Below, in pieces: positions 35,698 through 44,901 of a stretch of DNA of 64,000 nt. The notes under the pieces were generated by a model that worked only from the letters and a program-made list of their open reading frames with translations, was not told the DNA's origin and searched no databases. The position numbers and the translations under genes were made by a program. Every line of letters begins with the position of its first letter. Within the stretch, counting starts at the first letter, position 1. Source of the stretch: JAUZRW01 sp964549915 (lineage in GTDB: Bacteria; Chloroflexota; Anaerolineae; Aggregatilineales; Phototrophicaceae); the NCBI GenBank assembly GCA_964549915.1, contig CAZJWX010000005.1:1-64000 (forward strand), read 5' to 3'.

Positions 35698-38484
35698 ATG
35701 AGCGAAACTTACACCCCACAAGACATCGAGCCGAAATGGCAGCAGCGGTGGGAAGAGACGAAGCTATATCGCAGTGAGGTCGACTGGGACAAGCCCAAGC
35801 ACTACGCGCTGACCATGCTGCCCTACCCGTCGGGTGACCTGCACATCGGGCACTGGTACGCCATGACTCCCAGCGATGCCCGCGCCCGCTTCATGCGTAT
35901 GAAAGGCTACAACGTGCTCTTCCCGATGGGCTTCGACGCCTTCGGCCTGCCAGCGGAACAAGCCGCCATCAGCCGCAACATTCACCCGGCGGAATGGACA
36001 TACGCCAACATTGAACGCATGCGCAAGCAACTGCGCAGTATGGGTGCGATGTTCGACTGGGAGCGCGAAGCCATTTCCTGTGATCCGCAGTACTACAAGT
36101 GGACGGAATGGTTCTTCAAGCTGTTCTATGAGAACGACCTGGCCTATCGTGGCGAAGCGATGGTCAACTGGTCGGATGCGCTGCAAACGGTGCTGGCGAA
36201 CGAGCAGGTCATCGACGGCAAAGACGAGCGCCTGGGGCAGCCTGTCGTGCAGAAGCTGATGACACAGTGGTTCTTCCGTTACCGCAAATATGCCGACGAA
36301 CTGCTGGACTTCAGCAAAATCGACTGGCCGGAACCTGTGAAGATCATGCAGACCAACTGGATAGGACGCAGTGAAGGGGCGAGGGTGACCTTCCAGGTCG
36401 ATGGCTACGACGACACCATCACCGTCTTCACGACCCGTCCGGATACGCTGTGGGGCGCGACCTTCATGGTGCTGGCACCGGAACACGAACTGGTCGAGAA
36501 GGTGACGACGGACGCGCAGCAGCAAGAAGTCGAAGCCTACCGCGAGCAGGCCGCACGCGCGACTGAAATCGAGCGCATGAGCGAAGACCGCGAGAAGACG
36601 GGCGTCTTCACAGGTGGTTATGCCATCAACCCGGTGACGAGTGCCAGAATCCCCATCTGGATTGCGGATTATGTCATGGTCAGCTACGGCACGGGCGCGA
36701 TCATGGCTGTGCCCTATGGCGACCAGCGCGACTTCGAGTTCGCCCGCAAATATGGCCTGGAGATCATCTCTGTCGTCAAGCCAGCGGGCGCGGACGAAGT
36801 GCCCGACCCGGATGAGATGGAAGAAGCCTACGAGGGCGCGGGCACGATGGTCAACAGCGGCCCCATCAATGGCATTGAGCACAATGGCGAAAAAGGGCGC
36901 AAGAGTCCCGCGATTGCCGCCGCCATCGACTATCTGGAAGGGAAGGGCGTCGGTGAAGAGAATGTGAACTACCGCCTGCGCGATTGGCTGATCAGCCGCC
37001 AGCGCTACTGGGGCAGCCCGATCCCGGTCATTCACCGCGAAGATGGCAAGCTGGAAGCTGTCCCGGACGAAGACCTGCCCGTGACGCTGCCGGATGACGT
37101 GGAATTCATGCCGACCGGACGCAGCCCGCTGACCTATCACGAGCCGTTCCTGAACACGACGGACAGTGACGGCAATCCGGCGCGGCGCGAGACCGATACG
37201 ATGGACACCTTCATGTGTTCGTCCTGGTACTGGTATCGCTACCTGTCGCCGAATGAAGAGAGCGCTCCCTTCGACGCCGAAGAAGCGGCCTACTGGCTGC
37301 CTGTTGATACGTACACAGGCGGCGCAGAACATGCGACCATGCACCTGCTGTATGCACGCTGGTTCAACAAGGCGATTCGCGATCTGGGTGTCTTCGATGA
37401 AGCGCTGAAAATCGCCGAAGAACACGGGCGCGACCCGGAAGGGCTGTTCGATGAACCCATGCTGCAACTGCGCAACCAGGGGCAAGTACTGGGCGCGGAA
37501 CGCCAGGGCGATCAGGTCATCGCCTGGGGGCAGCTACAGGGCAGCAAGATCGTCGCCGATAAGGTGCACGTCATCGAAAATGGCGAGAAGCCCAACGTGC
37601 CGATGGATGTCGCGCTGATCGAAGGCGAACTGATGAAGCGCGTGGAGAACACGCTATTCGTCGGCGATAATATGCAGATGGTCGAAGTCGTGCCGGACAC
37701 GGAAATCGAGATTCCCTCGATCCAGGGCGCGAACAACGTCAACCAACTGAAGCAGCACCTGGAAATCCAGCGCATGTCCAAATCCAAGGGTAATGTGGTC
37801 AACCCGGATGAGTTGGTCTCGGAATATGGCGCGGACACCGTACGGGCCTACCTGATGTTCAACTTCGACTGGCAGAAGGGCGGCCCCTGGAACGAGAACA
37901 ACATCAAGGGCGTGATCGGCTGGTTGAACGATGTCTGGCAGATTGTGACGGAGAGTCGTCCCTCTGACGCGGGCGATGATGCGACCAACCGCAACATCGA
38001 GCGCAAATCGCACCAGGCCATTCAGGCAGTGGAGACAGCCTTCGAGACCTTCACCTTCAATCGTGCGGTTGCCGACCAGATGAAGCTGAAGAACTTCGTC
38101 AAGGATGCGCTGAAGGCGGGAACACTGGGCGAAGAAGCCTATGAGCAGGTCGTTAGCGTCATGCTGCGTCTGATGGCTCCGGTTGCCCCGCACATCGCGG
38201 AAGAACTGTGGTCGCGCATGGGCTGGGAATACAGCGTGCATCAGCAGCCCTGGCCGCAATACGACCCGGAAAAGGCCAAGGAAGACGAAATCGCCCTGGT
38301 GGTGATGATCAATGGCAAGCCACGTGAGAATATCATGGTTTCGCCGGACATCAGCGAAGAGGACGCCAAGGCCGCCGCGCTGGCGGGTGAGGCGGCGCAG
38401 GGTGCGCTGAATGGCAAAGAGCCGAAGCGCGTGATCTTCATCCCTGGGCGTGGCAAGGAACCCAAGGTGAACATCGTCGTGTAA
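35698..38484 (+). CDS. leuS: Leucyl-tRNA synthetase
   Basis: A 928-residue class I synthetase that charges tRNA-Leu. HIGH is literally present at 49-52 and the KMSKS loop is RMSKS at 692-696. The CP1 editing domain lies in between, with its TRPDTLWGATFMV strand. The protein is longer than the 860-residue E. coli enzyme mainly because of a leucine-specific insertion of about 100 residues directly before the RMSKS loop (after FDEPMLQLRNQG). The start ATG 35698 matches the family N-terminus; the GAGGAG upstream is 14 bases away. A good terminator follows the stop. Confidence 0.97.
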   Translation: MSETYTPQDIEPKWQQRWEETKLYRSEVDWDKPKHYALTMLPYPSGDLHIGHWYAMTPSDARARFMRMKGYNVLFPMGFDAFGLPAEQAAISRNIHPAEWTYANIERMRKQLRSMGAMFDWEREAISCDPQYYKWTEWFFKLFYENDLAYRGEAMVNWSDALQTVLANEQVIDGKDERLGQPVVQKLMTQWFFRYRKYADELLDFSKIDWPEPVKIMQTNWIGRSEGARVTFQVDGYDDTITVFTTRPDTLWGATFMVLAPEHELVEKVTTDAQQQEVEAYREQAARATEIERMSEDREKTGVFTGGYAINPVTSARIPIWIADYVMVSYGTGAIMAVPYGDQRDFEFARKYGLEIISVVKPAGADEVPDPDEMEEAYEGAGTMVNSGPINGIEHNGEKGRKSPAIAAAIDYLEGKGVGEENVNYRLRDWLISRQRYWGSPIPVIHREDGKLEAVPDEDLPVTLPDDVEFMPTGRSPLTYHEPFLNTTDSDGNPARRETDTMDTFMCSSWYWYRYLSPNEESAPFDAEEAAYWLPVDTYTGGAEHATMHLLYARWFNKAIRDLGVFDEALKIAEEHGRDPEGLFDEPMLQLRNQGQVLGAERQGDQVIAWGQLQGSKIVADKVHVIENGEKPNVPMDVALIEGELMKRVENTLFVGDNMQMVEVVPDTEIEIPSIQGANNVNQLKQHLEIQRMSKSKGNVVNPDELVSEYGADTVRAYLMFNFDWQKGGPWNENNIKGVIGWLNDVWQIVTESRPSDAGDDATNRNIERKSHQAIQAVETAFETFTFNRAVADQMKLKNFVKDALKAGTLGEEAYEQVVSVMLRLMAPVAPHIAEELWSRMGWEYSVHQQPWPQYDPEKAKEDEIALVVMINGKPRENIMVSPDISEEDAKAAALAGEAAQGALNGKEPKRVIFIPGRGKEPKVNIVV

Positions 38485-38496
38485 TCCAATCTACGG

Positions 38497-38523
38497 GGGC
38501 AATCGTTCAGGATTGCCCTTTTT
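38497..38523 (+). terminator. Rho-independent terminator of leuS
   Basis: GGGCAATC, loop GTTCAG, GATTGCCC, followed by TTTTT: a perfect eight-pair stem 12 bases after the leuS stop. Classic shape. Confidence 0.9.
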
Positions 38524-38787
38524 GCAAACACATGGCAGCTCGCGGTCGGGCGTCTTCGCAACTCTCACCCCTACGCCCGACCTCTGCGAGGTCATGGCAC
38601 TGTCCGCACAGGGCAAACGCTGCAAAATGCTTTGAACCACAAAGTCACAAAGAATACCAAGCAAAGGCCAGAAGCAAGCCCCGCTGCGCAAGGGGGAACA
38701 TGGGGAATACATCATGTGTCACCCGCTATTCCGCCCCTTCTATACACCATGCACGGCTTGAGGTGATCACCCTGCCGCACTTGAAAC
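38524..38787. other. Gap after the leuS terminator
   Basis: No gene is visible. The segment contains ACCACAAAGTCACAAAGAA-type bases (about 38635-38655), resembling low-complexity CACAAAG repeats seen between genes in related bacteria. The next gene's promoter follows directly. Confidence 0.4.
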
Positions 38788-38816
38788 TTGACCCCTTTCG
38801 GCGATTGCGCTAGTCT
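38788..38816 (+). promoter_or_regulatory. Promoter for the FkbM methyltransferase gene
   Basis: TTGACC (38788-38793) and TAGTCT (38811-38816) are exactly 17 bases apart, 40 bases before the GTG start. Confidence 0.55.
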
Positions 38817-38855
38817 CATGGGCGCAAACCCAGCAGCCCACGAGGAGAAACACGG

Positions 38856-39806
38856 GTGGCGTTAGAGCAGCAATCCCAATCGCATTCCACCCTGTTCGAG
38901 GCCAGCCTGCGCCTCTACCGTCGCACGATCAAACGCTTTCGTCCGGCGCACTCTGCCGTGCACTGGCTGCTGAGCCATACCTTCATCCCGACGTTGGAGG
39001 CCATCCGCCGCTTCCGCACGATGCCGGATGATCCTTTCTGGTTCCGCCTGGAACTGCTGACAGATCGCCATGAGCCGGAGACAACCGCCCAACTACGCCG
39101 TCTGATTCAACCGGGCATGACCGTGCTGGACATCGGCGCGCATGTCGGGTATTACGCGCGTATGGCTTCCGACCTCGTAGGAGAAGAGGGGCGCGTGATC
39201 GCTTTCGAGCCGCACCCGCGCAACCATGCGACGCTCGTGCGCAACATCGGGCAGCGAGCCAACGTCACGGCGCTGCAAGTCGCCCTCGCGCAAAGCGAAG
39301 GCACGGCAGAACTACACGACTACCTGATGATGAGCGCCAGCGGATCGCTGCACTACGACGAGGCAATCCGTGATGTGCAGCTTGCCCAGGTCAGCGATGA
39401 TGACATCGCGCCGCGCATCGGCGGCAAATTTCAACCGCAGATTTACACAGTGCGCACGGCTCCGGTCGATGACCTGCTGGCAGAGATCGGCGTTGATCGG
39501 GTCGATGTCGTCAAGATGGACATCGAAGGGGCGGAGATGGGCGCATTGCGCGGTATGCGGCAGATCATCGCCAATTCCCCCTCCCTGGCGCTGGTGATGG
39601 AGTACAATCCGCTTGGCCTGCAAGCCTTCGACAATCAGCCAGAAGACGCCCTGCGCGAAGTACTGGCGATGGGCTTCCAGCGAATCGCCATCATCCAGCC
39701 AGATGGCTCCCTGACCGACATCACGCACGACTCCAGCGCCATCCACAGCCTGACGGAGCGGCTGGTGCAGCACATGGGCGTCGTCAATCTGCTGCTGACG
39801 CGCTGA
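38856..39806 (+). CDS. FkbM-family methyltransferase
   Basis: A 316-residue SAM-dependent methyltransferase of the FkbM type, which usually O-methylates sugars or polyketide hydroxyls. Motif I is GMTVLDIGAHVGYY (about 87-100) and the FkbM signature KMDIEGAEMGAL is near residue 220. The start is a GTG at 38856, supported by GAGGAG 9 bases upstream. It may decorate the envelope glycans made by other genes of the window, which is inference from family alone. Confidence 0.87.
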   Translation: MALEQQSQSHSTLFEASLRLYRRTIKRFRPAHSAVHWLLSHTFIPTLEAIRRFRTMPDDPFWFRLELLTDRHEPETTAQLRRLIQPGMTVLDIGAHVGYYARMASDLVGEEGRVIAFEPHPRNHATLVRNIGQRANVTALQVALAQSEGTAELHDYLMMSASGSLHYDEAIRDVQLAQVSDDDIAPRIGGKFQPQIYTVRTAPVDDLLAEIGVDRVDVVKMDIEGAEMGALRGMRQIIANSPSLALVMEYNPLGLQAFDNQPEDALREVLAMGFQRIAIIQPDGSLTDITHDSSAIHSLTERLVQHMGVVNLLLTR

Positions 39807-39810
39807 CGTA

Positions 39811-40317
39811 TCATTCCGCTGGCAGCACTTCGGCAGTCAGCAGGCGCTTGCTCTGCGGCAGGTAGTAGACGGTGTATTCGCCGCCATGCTGAAAAGCGCC
39901 CGCCTGCCGGGGACTCATCTCCACCGCGATGCCATCAATCAGCAGATCAACACGACGATTGGAGCGTGGTTCCAGGAAGACGGCTCCGCTGCTGGATGCC
40001 ACTTTGCCGCGCAGGATGTCTGCTTTCAGCACCGGGCGCAGATTGCCTTCGTTCTGCATCATGACGAAGGGTAGCGCCGCCATTCCCAATACGATCAGCA
40101 GCACCAGCCAGAGGATTGCCTCACCCGTCAGCAGGGCGATCAACCCCAGGATGCCGCCGATTAAGGCCATATGCCCCACGATGACCATCGTCACCAGCCG
40201 ATTGACCTTCGGCGGCTCCAGCCGTTCGCGCTGGGCATCGCTCAGCCGTCCGCTGCGGTTGGCGTTCAGGTCATCTTCCGTGAATTTCAGCGTGCGTTGT
40301 AGTTGCTGTTGTCCCAT
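39811..40317 (-). CDS. Membrane protein of unknown function
   Basis: 168 residues with two adjacent hydrophobic segments (about 40-60 and 62-82, a helical hairpin) and a C-terminal soluble domain of about 80 residues (SGAVFLEPRSNRRVDLLIDG), which looks like a small beta-rich domain. The ATG at 40317 begins with a charged cytoplasmic segment. It stops 4 bases before the FkbM gene ends its run, and its start is 2 bases after the stop of the SixA-like gene, so these two are co-transcribed. I do not recognise the family. Confidence 0.6.
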   Translation of the reverse strand: MGQQQLQRTLKFTEDDLNANRSGRLSDAQRERLEPPKVNRLVTMVIVGHMALIGGILGLIALLTGEAILWLVLLIVLGMAALPFVMMQNEGNLRPVLKADILRGKVASSSGAVFLEPRSNRRVDLLIDGIAVEMSPRQAGAFQHGGEYTVYYLPQSKRLLTAEVLPAE

Positions 40318-40319
40318 AC

Positions 40320-40796
40320 TCAAAATGCCGAAAGTGCTGCAACGGTCTTGGGAGTCAGCATCCACTTGAGGACGCCTTGCATGGAACCGGGTGGGTAAAT
40401 GCCCGCCACGCAAGCGACGGCCCCCGTTGCCATATCGACTTCTGCGCCGCAGGTCGCCTTGACCACATCGCTCATGCTGGGATTGTGCCCGACGAACATC
40501 ACCTGCGCATCTTTGTCCATATCCGCGACCAGGGCGGGGATGTGGCGAATGCTGAAGTTGAAGTTGCAGGCGTCGTCCACGTGGGCGCGTGCGCCCAGGC
40601 TATCCGCGATGAGATTGGCCGTTTGCAGGGCACGCAGGCGTGGGCTGGTGTAGATGCGCACGGGGTCAATGCCCATCTGTTCCAGAAAGCGCCCCACCAG
40701 TCGCACATCGTCTGCTCCCTGGTGCGTCAGGGGGCGCATTTCGTCGCTGGACGCTACCGGGCTGGCCTTGCCATGCCGGACAAAATACAATTTCAT
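40320..40796 (-). CDS. SixA-like phosphohistidine phosphatase
   Basis: A 158-residue histidine-phosphatase-fold protein. The catalytic RHG is at residues 7-9 (LYFVRHGKA), the second Arg in YTSPRLRALQTA and the second His in FVGHNPSMSDV. Length and order match SixA, which removes phosphate from His of phosphorelay proteins. No phosphorelay partner is adjacent. AAGGA lies about 11 bases before the ATG at 40796. It overlaps no gene and is followed by the small membrane protein gene. Confidence 0.85.
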   Translation of the reverse strand: MKLYFVRHGKASPVASSDEMRPLTHQGADDVRLVGRFLEQMGIDPVRIYTSPRLRALQTANLIADSLGARAHVDDACNFNFSIRHIPALVADMDKDAQVMFVGHNPSMSDVVKATCGAEVDMATGAVACVAGIYPPGSMQGVLKWMLTPKTVAALSAF

Positions 40797-41055
40797 GGGT
40801 CTCGTTTCCTTCATTTCACAACGCCGCCTTGCCTCGCCATTGGGCACGGGCGCTGCTGTGCTTTCGAATGAGGCGCAGAATCTCGCATCCGCGCCAGTCG
40901 CTTCGGCAAGCCAGCCAGCATACAGGCTCGCTTGTCAGGTTACTCGTCATTATATGCAAAAAGTCGCGCTGTAGGTGAGCAAATTCAGGGATACGAAATC
41001 CCAAAAGGGGTGTAAGATATGGGCGTATTTGGCTGAAGCCAGGGAGTGGATACAA

Positions 41056-41223
41056 ATGCAAGCAGAATTCGTGAAGACGCAGTTGGTCGGCCCCTACGAT
41101 GACGACGAAGAAGAAGACGACGACTACGAGGAGTACGACGAAGAAGATTACGACGAAGACGACGACGACTACGACGACGATGATGACGAAGGCTACTACG
41201 ACCACGACGAAGACGACGACTGA
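41056..41223 (+). CDS. Tiny extremely acidic protein
   Basis: A 55-residue peptide; from about residue 13 nearly every residue is Asp, Glu or Tyr (for example YDDDEEEDDDYEEYDEEDY). The predicted isoelectric point is extremely low and the sequence is unlikely to fold by itself. AGGGAG lies nine bases before the ATG at 41056 and a good terminator follows the stop. An upstream GTG at 40975 would add 27 residues but has no ribosome binding site. A low-complexity Asp/Glu tail of this kind often binds calcium or basic proteins; no family assignment is possible. Confidence 0.55.
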   Translation: MQAEFVKTQLVGPYDDDEEEDDDYEEYDEEDYDEDDDDYDDDDDEGYYDHDEDDD

Positions 41224-41264
41224 GTCGTGAAGCCATCTACAATCCAGCAAGCACCTACCAGGTG

Positions 41265-41289
41265 AACCGGGCATCCCCGCCCGGTTTTT
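41265..41289 (+). terminator. Rho-independent terminator after the acidic peptide gene
   Basis: AACCGGGC, loop ATCCCC, GCCCGGTT, then TTT: eight perfect pairs ending in a T-run, 42 bases after the stop. Confidence 0.85.
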
Positions 41290-41306
41290 GATGCCTCGCT
41301 CCTCGC

Positions 41307-41975
41307 TCAGTGCAGCGCGTAGTCCAGCAGCGGCAAATCGCGGATGTGCGGCGTCACCGTCTTGTCCGCTGCAATTTCCAGAATGCCCACCGTCGAGCGT
41401 GGTGGTGCACCCTGCGGCTGATCCGCCATCTGCCGAATCTTGCTGCGCAGCATCCGGCGGCGCAGGCGGTTCGGTTCACGCTGAAGCTGCCACTGCGCCG
41501 AATCGAGCGTCATGGCGTAGACTGCGCCGGGGCTGAAGAGCAGCACCCCCTCGCGGGATTCGCAGTAGGGTTCGTGCGCGTGCCCGAAGATCAGCACATC
41601 CAGCGCCTCATCGCTGAAGCGACGCAGCAGCCAGTCCAACCGCTGCAACATCTCGCGGGAGCCAGAACAGCCCATCCGGCGACGGATGCGCAGGGCTTGT
41701 TCCACAGCGGGGTTGAAGTGTCCGTGCGTCAGGCCGATGCGCACACCTCCCAGAGTCAGCAGGCGCGTGCGCGGCAGGTGGAAGTGGTCATCATCACCGC
41801 GAACCGCCTGCACCGGGGCAATCCCGGACAGGTGATGTAGCACTTCTTCGCTCTCAATGTCGCCCGCGTGCAGGATGGCATCCACCTCGCGGAAGGCGTC
41901 TTCGATGGCTTCGTAAGGTAGGCGCGGCAGGCGTGTGGGAAAATGGGTGTCGGCAATGACTCCAAGCCGAATCAT
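41307..41975 (-). CDS. YfcE-type metallophosphoesterase
   Basis: A 222-residue protein of the calcineurin-like phosphoesterase fold. Metal-site motifs are in order: ADTH (Asp 9, His 11), HAGD (Asp 39), GDDDH (about 60-64), GLTHGH and FGHAH. In the third motif the usual Asn (GNxD) is Asp, a change that could alter catalysis. Likely substrates are phosphodiesters or nucleotides; the family is broad. Confidence 0.87.
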   Translation of the reverse strand: MIRLGVIADTHFPTRLPRLPYEAIEDAFREVDAILHAGDIESEEVLHHLSGIAPVQAVRGDDDHFHLPRTRLLTLGGVRIGLTHGHFNPAVEQALRIRRRMGCSGSREMLQRLDWLLRRFSDEALDVLIFGHAHEPYCESREGVLLFSPGAVYAMTLDSAQWQLQREPNRLRRRMLRSKIRQMADQPQGAPPRSTVGILEIAADKTVTPHIRDLPLLDYALH

Positions 41976-42190
41976 GGGTGCTCTTTATGTCCTTTTTACA
42001 ACTGAGCCGCAGTATACGGGAAGCATTTTCCCAATGCCCCCACGCTTGCCCTACGCTGTTGCTACCAGACGCCCACCGTCGGGAACTCGCAGGGTGGGAT
42101 GCGTGCCCTACCGGAGGGGAAGGCTCTTATCCTGCTCTGGCAACTGACGCAGCGCATGCGGCGTTTTTCGTCAGCAGCGCCTGAGCCTGC

Positions 42191-42245
42191 TTGACAACTT
42201 CCAGTAAACGGTGTATATTTACAGTGTAAATAAACGCTGTATACC
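42191..42245 (+). promoter_or_regulatory. Promoter and operator of the TetR gene
   Basis: TTGACA (42191-42196), 17 bases, TATATT (42214-42219): the best promoter in the window. A perfect 17-base palindrome TATTTACA-G-TGTAAATA at 42216-42232 overlaps the -10 box. A direct repeat AAACG[G/C]TGTATA flanks it (42207-42218 and 42233-42244). This is the arrangement expected for self-repression by the downstream TetR protein. Confidence 0.7.
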
Positions 42246-42257
42246 TGAGAGTGCCTC

Positions 42258-42965
42258 ATGGCGAAGTCGCGGGCCAAACGCCCCATCAGCACAGAGGAAA
42301 TCAAAGCGATTGCGCGGCAGCAGATGGCGCAGAAGGGCACCAGTGGCGTTTCACTGCGTGGGATCGCGCGTGAGCTGAACATCACAGCCCCGGCGATTTA
42401 CAACTACTTCCCGCGTCTGGATGATCTCATCACTGCTTTGATCGTCGATGCCTTCACCTCGCTGGCGGATGCTGTGCAAGCTGCTGACCAGAGCGCCCCG
42501 GAGACGGCCTATGGCGCACGCCTGAAGGCCGCCATGCTCGCTTACCGCCAATGGGCGATCCGTCATCCGGCGGATTTCCAGTTGATCTACGGGAATCCGA
42601 TCCCTGGCTATGAAGCCCCGGCGGAGATCACCATCCCGCTGGCGCGGCGTTCCCTGGAAATCATGGGGCAGCCGATGGGGTTGGCGCTGCGAGCCGGTAA
42701 GCTGAGAATCCCGCCGGATTACCAGACGATTCCGCCGTCCGTCGCGGACTTCATGAAGTCATGGCTTGATCCACTCTACAGCGACCTCGATTTGCCCGTT
42801 GAGATGTTCTACCTGCTGATTGTGGGTTGGTCGCGCATTCACGGCATCATCATGCTGGAACTCTTCGAGCACATCGGGCCAACGGTGGGGGATGTCGCCG
42901 CCTTCTACGAGCAAGAGGTGGATGCGCTCCTGGCGCACATCGGCCTGGCGATCGATAGCGGGTGA
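42258..42965 (+). CDS. TetR-family transcriptional regulator
   Basis: A 235-residue repressor. The N-terminal helix-turn-helix runs about residues 14-60 (GVSLRGIARELNITAPAIYNYF), followed by a C-terminal domain of the TetR_C/WHG kind (TPYG-type MLAYRQWAIRHPADFQLIYG). Its promoter overlaps a perfect palindrome, so autoregulation is likely. The next gene is an NAD-binding oxidoreductase 240 bases downstream, a probable target. The effector is unknown. Confidence 0.92.
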   Translation: MAKSRAKRPISTEEIKAIARQQMAQKGTSGVSLRGIARELNITAPAIYNYFPRLDDLITALIVDAFTSLADAVQAADQSAPETAYGARLKAAMLAYRQWAIRHPADFQLIYGNPIPGYEAPAEITIPLARRSLEIMGQPMGLALRAGKLRIPPDYQTIPPSVADFMKSWLDPLYSDLDLPVEMFYLLIVGWSRIHGIIMLELFEHIGPTVGDVAAFYEQEVDALLAHIGLAIDSG

Positions 42966-43204
42966 CCGTAGCAGCGCACAACGGCGCGTCCACCAGACCC
43001 CGAACCGTTTTTCATCATTCAGGAATTGCCTCGGAGCCGTGATTGCACCGGGTTCAGTTCAACGCGCCCTGCCCAGGTGCAGGAGCAGAGGCAGCCGAAG
43101 GGAGCATCGCTTTGTGGAAGGAGGGATGCCCCGCCTCGGACATGTCGCAAGTATTGTATAGCACAGAAACGAACGAACAACCAGAAATCCACGAGGAGAC
43201 CAAC

Positions 43205-44173
43205 ATGAATCAGTCACATACGCAAACACGTCAGATCATTTTCGGTACAGGCCCGCTGGGGCAGAGCGTGATGCGTGCCCTGCTGGAAGAGGGCTACAGC
43301 AACATCGCAATGGTCAATCGCAGCGGAAAGCGAGGCGCGATCCCGGCCTCAGTGCGGGTGATTGCCAGCGATGCCTACGACGCAGCCAGGGTGCGCGAGG
43401 TGACGCAGGGCGCAGCCGTAGTCTACCAATGTGCCCAGCCAGAGTACACGCAATGGCCGCAGCAATTCCCTCCGCTGCAAACTGCCATCCTGGAAGGCAC
43501 AGCAGCGAACGGAGCCAAATTGATCGTCGGCGAGAATCTCTATATGTACGGCGACACGGACGGCAAGCCGCTGCACGAAGACCTGCCCTATGCCGCCACA
43601 GGACGCAAAGGCGCGACACGTGCGGCGATGGCGCGGCAGCTACTGGATGCGCATCAGGCGGGTAAGGTGCGGGTGGCGATGGCGCGTGGCAGCGATTTCT
43701 ACGGCGAGGGCGTGCTGGGTTCCATGTTGGGGGAGCGCGTGGTCAAGCCGCTGCTGCAAGGCAAAGCCGCGCAAATCTTCGGCAATCCCGGCCTGCCGCA
43801 CAGCTACACCTACATCGGTGACTTCGGCAGGGCCATGGTCATCCTGGGAGAGCGCGAGGAAGCCCTGGGGCGGGCGTGGCACGTCCCCCATGATCGTCCG
43901 CAGATCACGACCCGCGAGATCATCGAACTGACGGCGGCGGAAATCAGCGTAGAGGCGAAGATCTCCGCCATGCCCTGGCTGATGTTCCAGGCCGTTTCGC
44001 TCTTCCACCCCTATGTGAGAGAATTGCGCGAGATGATGTACGAGTTCGAGAAGCCCTTCATCGTGGATCACAGTCAGTTTGTCGCAGCGTTCGGCAACAT
44101 CGCCACGCCGACGCAGGAAGCTGTGCGCAACATGGTGAACTGGTATCGTCAGCAAGAGGCCAGAGCCGCCTGA
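43205..44173 (+). CDS. NAD(P)-binding oxidoreductase/epimerase-like protein
   Basis: A 322-residue extended-SDR-like protein. The dinucleotide loop FGTGPLGQSVMR is at residues 13-24. It has a YxxxK-like area near GENLYMYGD but no obvious classical catalytic triad, as in atypical SDRs that bind NADPH. The ATG at 43205 is used because GAGGAG is 6 bases upstream; the frame upstream is not family-like. It is the probable target of the TetR regulator next to it. Confidence 0.82.
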   Translation: MNQSHTQTRQIIFGTGPLGQSVMRALLEEGYSNIAMVNRSGKRGAIPASVRVIASDAYDAARVREVTQGAAVVYQCAQPEYTQWPQQFPPLQTAILEGTAANGAKLIVGENLYMYGDTDGKPLHEDLPYAATGRKGATRAAMARQLLDAHQAGKVRVAMARGSDFYGEGVLGSMLGERVVKPLLQGKAAQIFGNPGLPHSYTYIGDFGRAMVILGEREEALGRAWHVPHDRPQITTREIIELTAAEISVEAKISAMPWLMFQAVSLFHPYVRELREMMYEFEKPFIVDHSQFVAAFGNIATPTQEAVRNMVNWYRQQEARAA

Positions 44174-44203
44174 AATGCACTCAATAGCAGCCTATCGTTT
44201 GCA

Positions 44204-44226
44204 GGGGCGATTCACCCAATCGCCCC
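44204..44226. terminator. Hairpin between convergent genes
   Basis: GGGGCGATT, loop CACCC, AATCGCCCC: nine perfect base pairs, placed between the ends of two convergent genes. It lacks a T-run, so it is a probable but not certain bidirectional terminator; it also resembles the GCGAT-containing hairpins near 56300. Confidence 0.55.
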
Positions 44227-44258
44227 ACTGCTTCCCACAGAAATCGTACCGCGAAGCG

Positions 44259-44801
44259 CTAGGGCTGGGGGACAGCATCGGCGGGCAGGGCGTCCAGCAG
44301 GGGATTGTTGGCATCGCGGGTGGAGATCAGCGGATTCTCAACGCCCCAATCCAGGCCGATGGCAGGATCATCCCAGGCCACCCCGTATTCGTCGGTGCTG
44401 TCGTAGTAGTTGTTGACGAAGTAAATCAGCGTGCAGTCTGTGACGGCGTAGAAACCATGCGCCACCCCCACCGGAATGAACAATCCCAGCGGTGAGGTAT
44501 CGTTCAGTGCGATCAACTGCGAAGCGCGATAGGTGGGCGAATGGGGACGCAGATCGACCAATCCAGCGCGAATCGACCCATGCGGCACATACCAGTAATC
44601 GACCTGGTGAAAGTGGTAATGCAGCCCGCGCAGCACATTAGCGCGACTCTTGGAATGATTGCTCTGGGTGCGCTCCCAACTGACCTGGGGGAACCATTCG
44701 CGACGGAAAATCTCCATGAATTGACCGCGTTCGTCGCCAAATGCCTTCAAGTTGACGACCTGCACGCCGTCGATATGTTCCGAGGGTTTGATGAAATCCA
44801 T
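44259..44801 (-). CDS. dTDP-4-dehydrorhamnose 3,5-epimerase-like protein (RmlC family)
   Basis: A 180-residue cupin enzyme. The opening GVQVVNLKAFGDERGQFMEI is the RmlC N-terminus, and RGLHYHFHQ contains the catalytic His environment. VDLRPHSPTYR and GFYAVTDCTLIYFVNNYYD follow in the conserved order. The true enzyme makes dTDP-L-rhamnose, but rmlA, rmlB and rmlD are not in the window, so a related nucleotide-sugar epimerase or isomerase is possible. It is the last gene of a minus-strand run containing NHL and Wzz-like proteins, which fits extracellular polysaccharide synthesis. Confidence 0.85.
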   Translation of the reverse strand: MDFIKPSEHIDGVQVVNLKAFGDERGQFMEIFRREWFPQVSWERTQSNHSKSRANVLRGLHYHFHQVDYWYVPHGSIRAGLVDLRPHSPTYRASQLIALNDTSPLGLFIPVGVAHGFYAVTDCTLIYFVNNYYDSTDEYGVAWDDPAIGLDWGVENPLISTRDANNPLLDALPADAVPQP

Positions 44802-44901
44802 GAGTTCCCGCTTCGTATGCTGTTCAGTGGTTACAATCAACGGCAGCGGAGTATAGCAGAGGCTGCGCGGCCAAACCACTCTCCGCAAACGGTTCGGTCG
44901 C

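Noticed and set aside
35764..37485. A 573-codon open frame on the minus strand inside leuS
   Set aside because: It lies fully opposite a well-supported synthetase gene; long antisense frames are common in GC-rich DNA, and its protein has no family features.
40975..41055. Longer version of the acidic protein from a GTG start
   Set aside because: No ribosome binding site before the GTG, while AGGGAG stands nine bases before the inner ATG.
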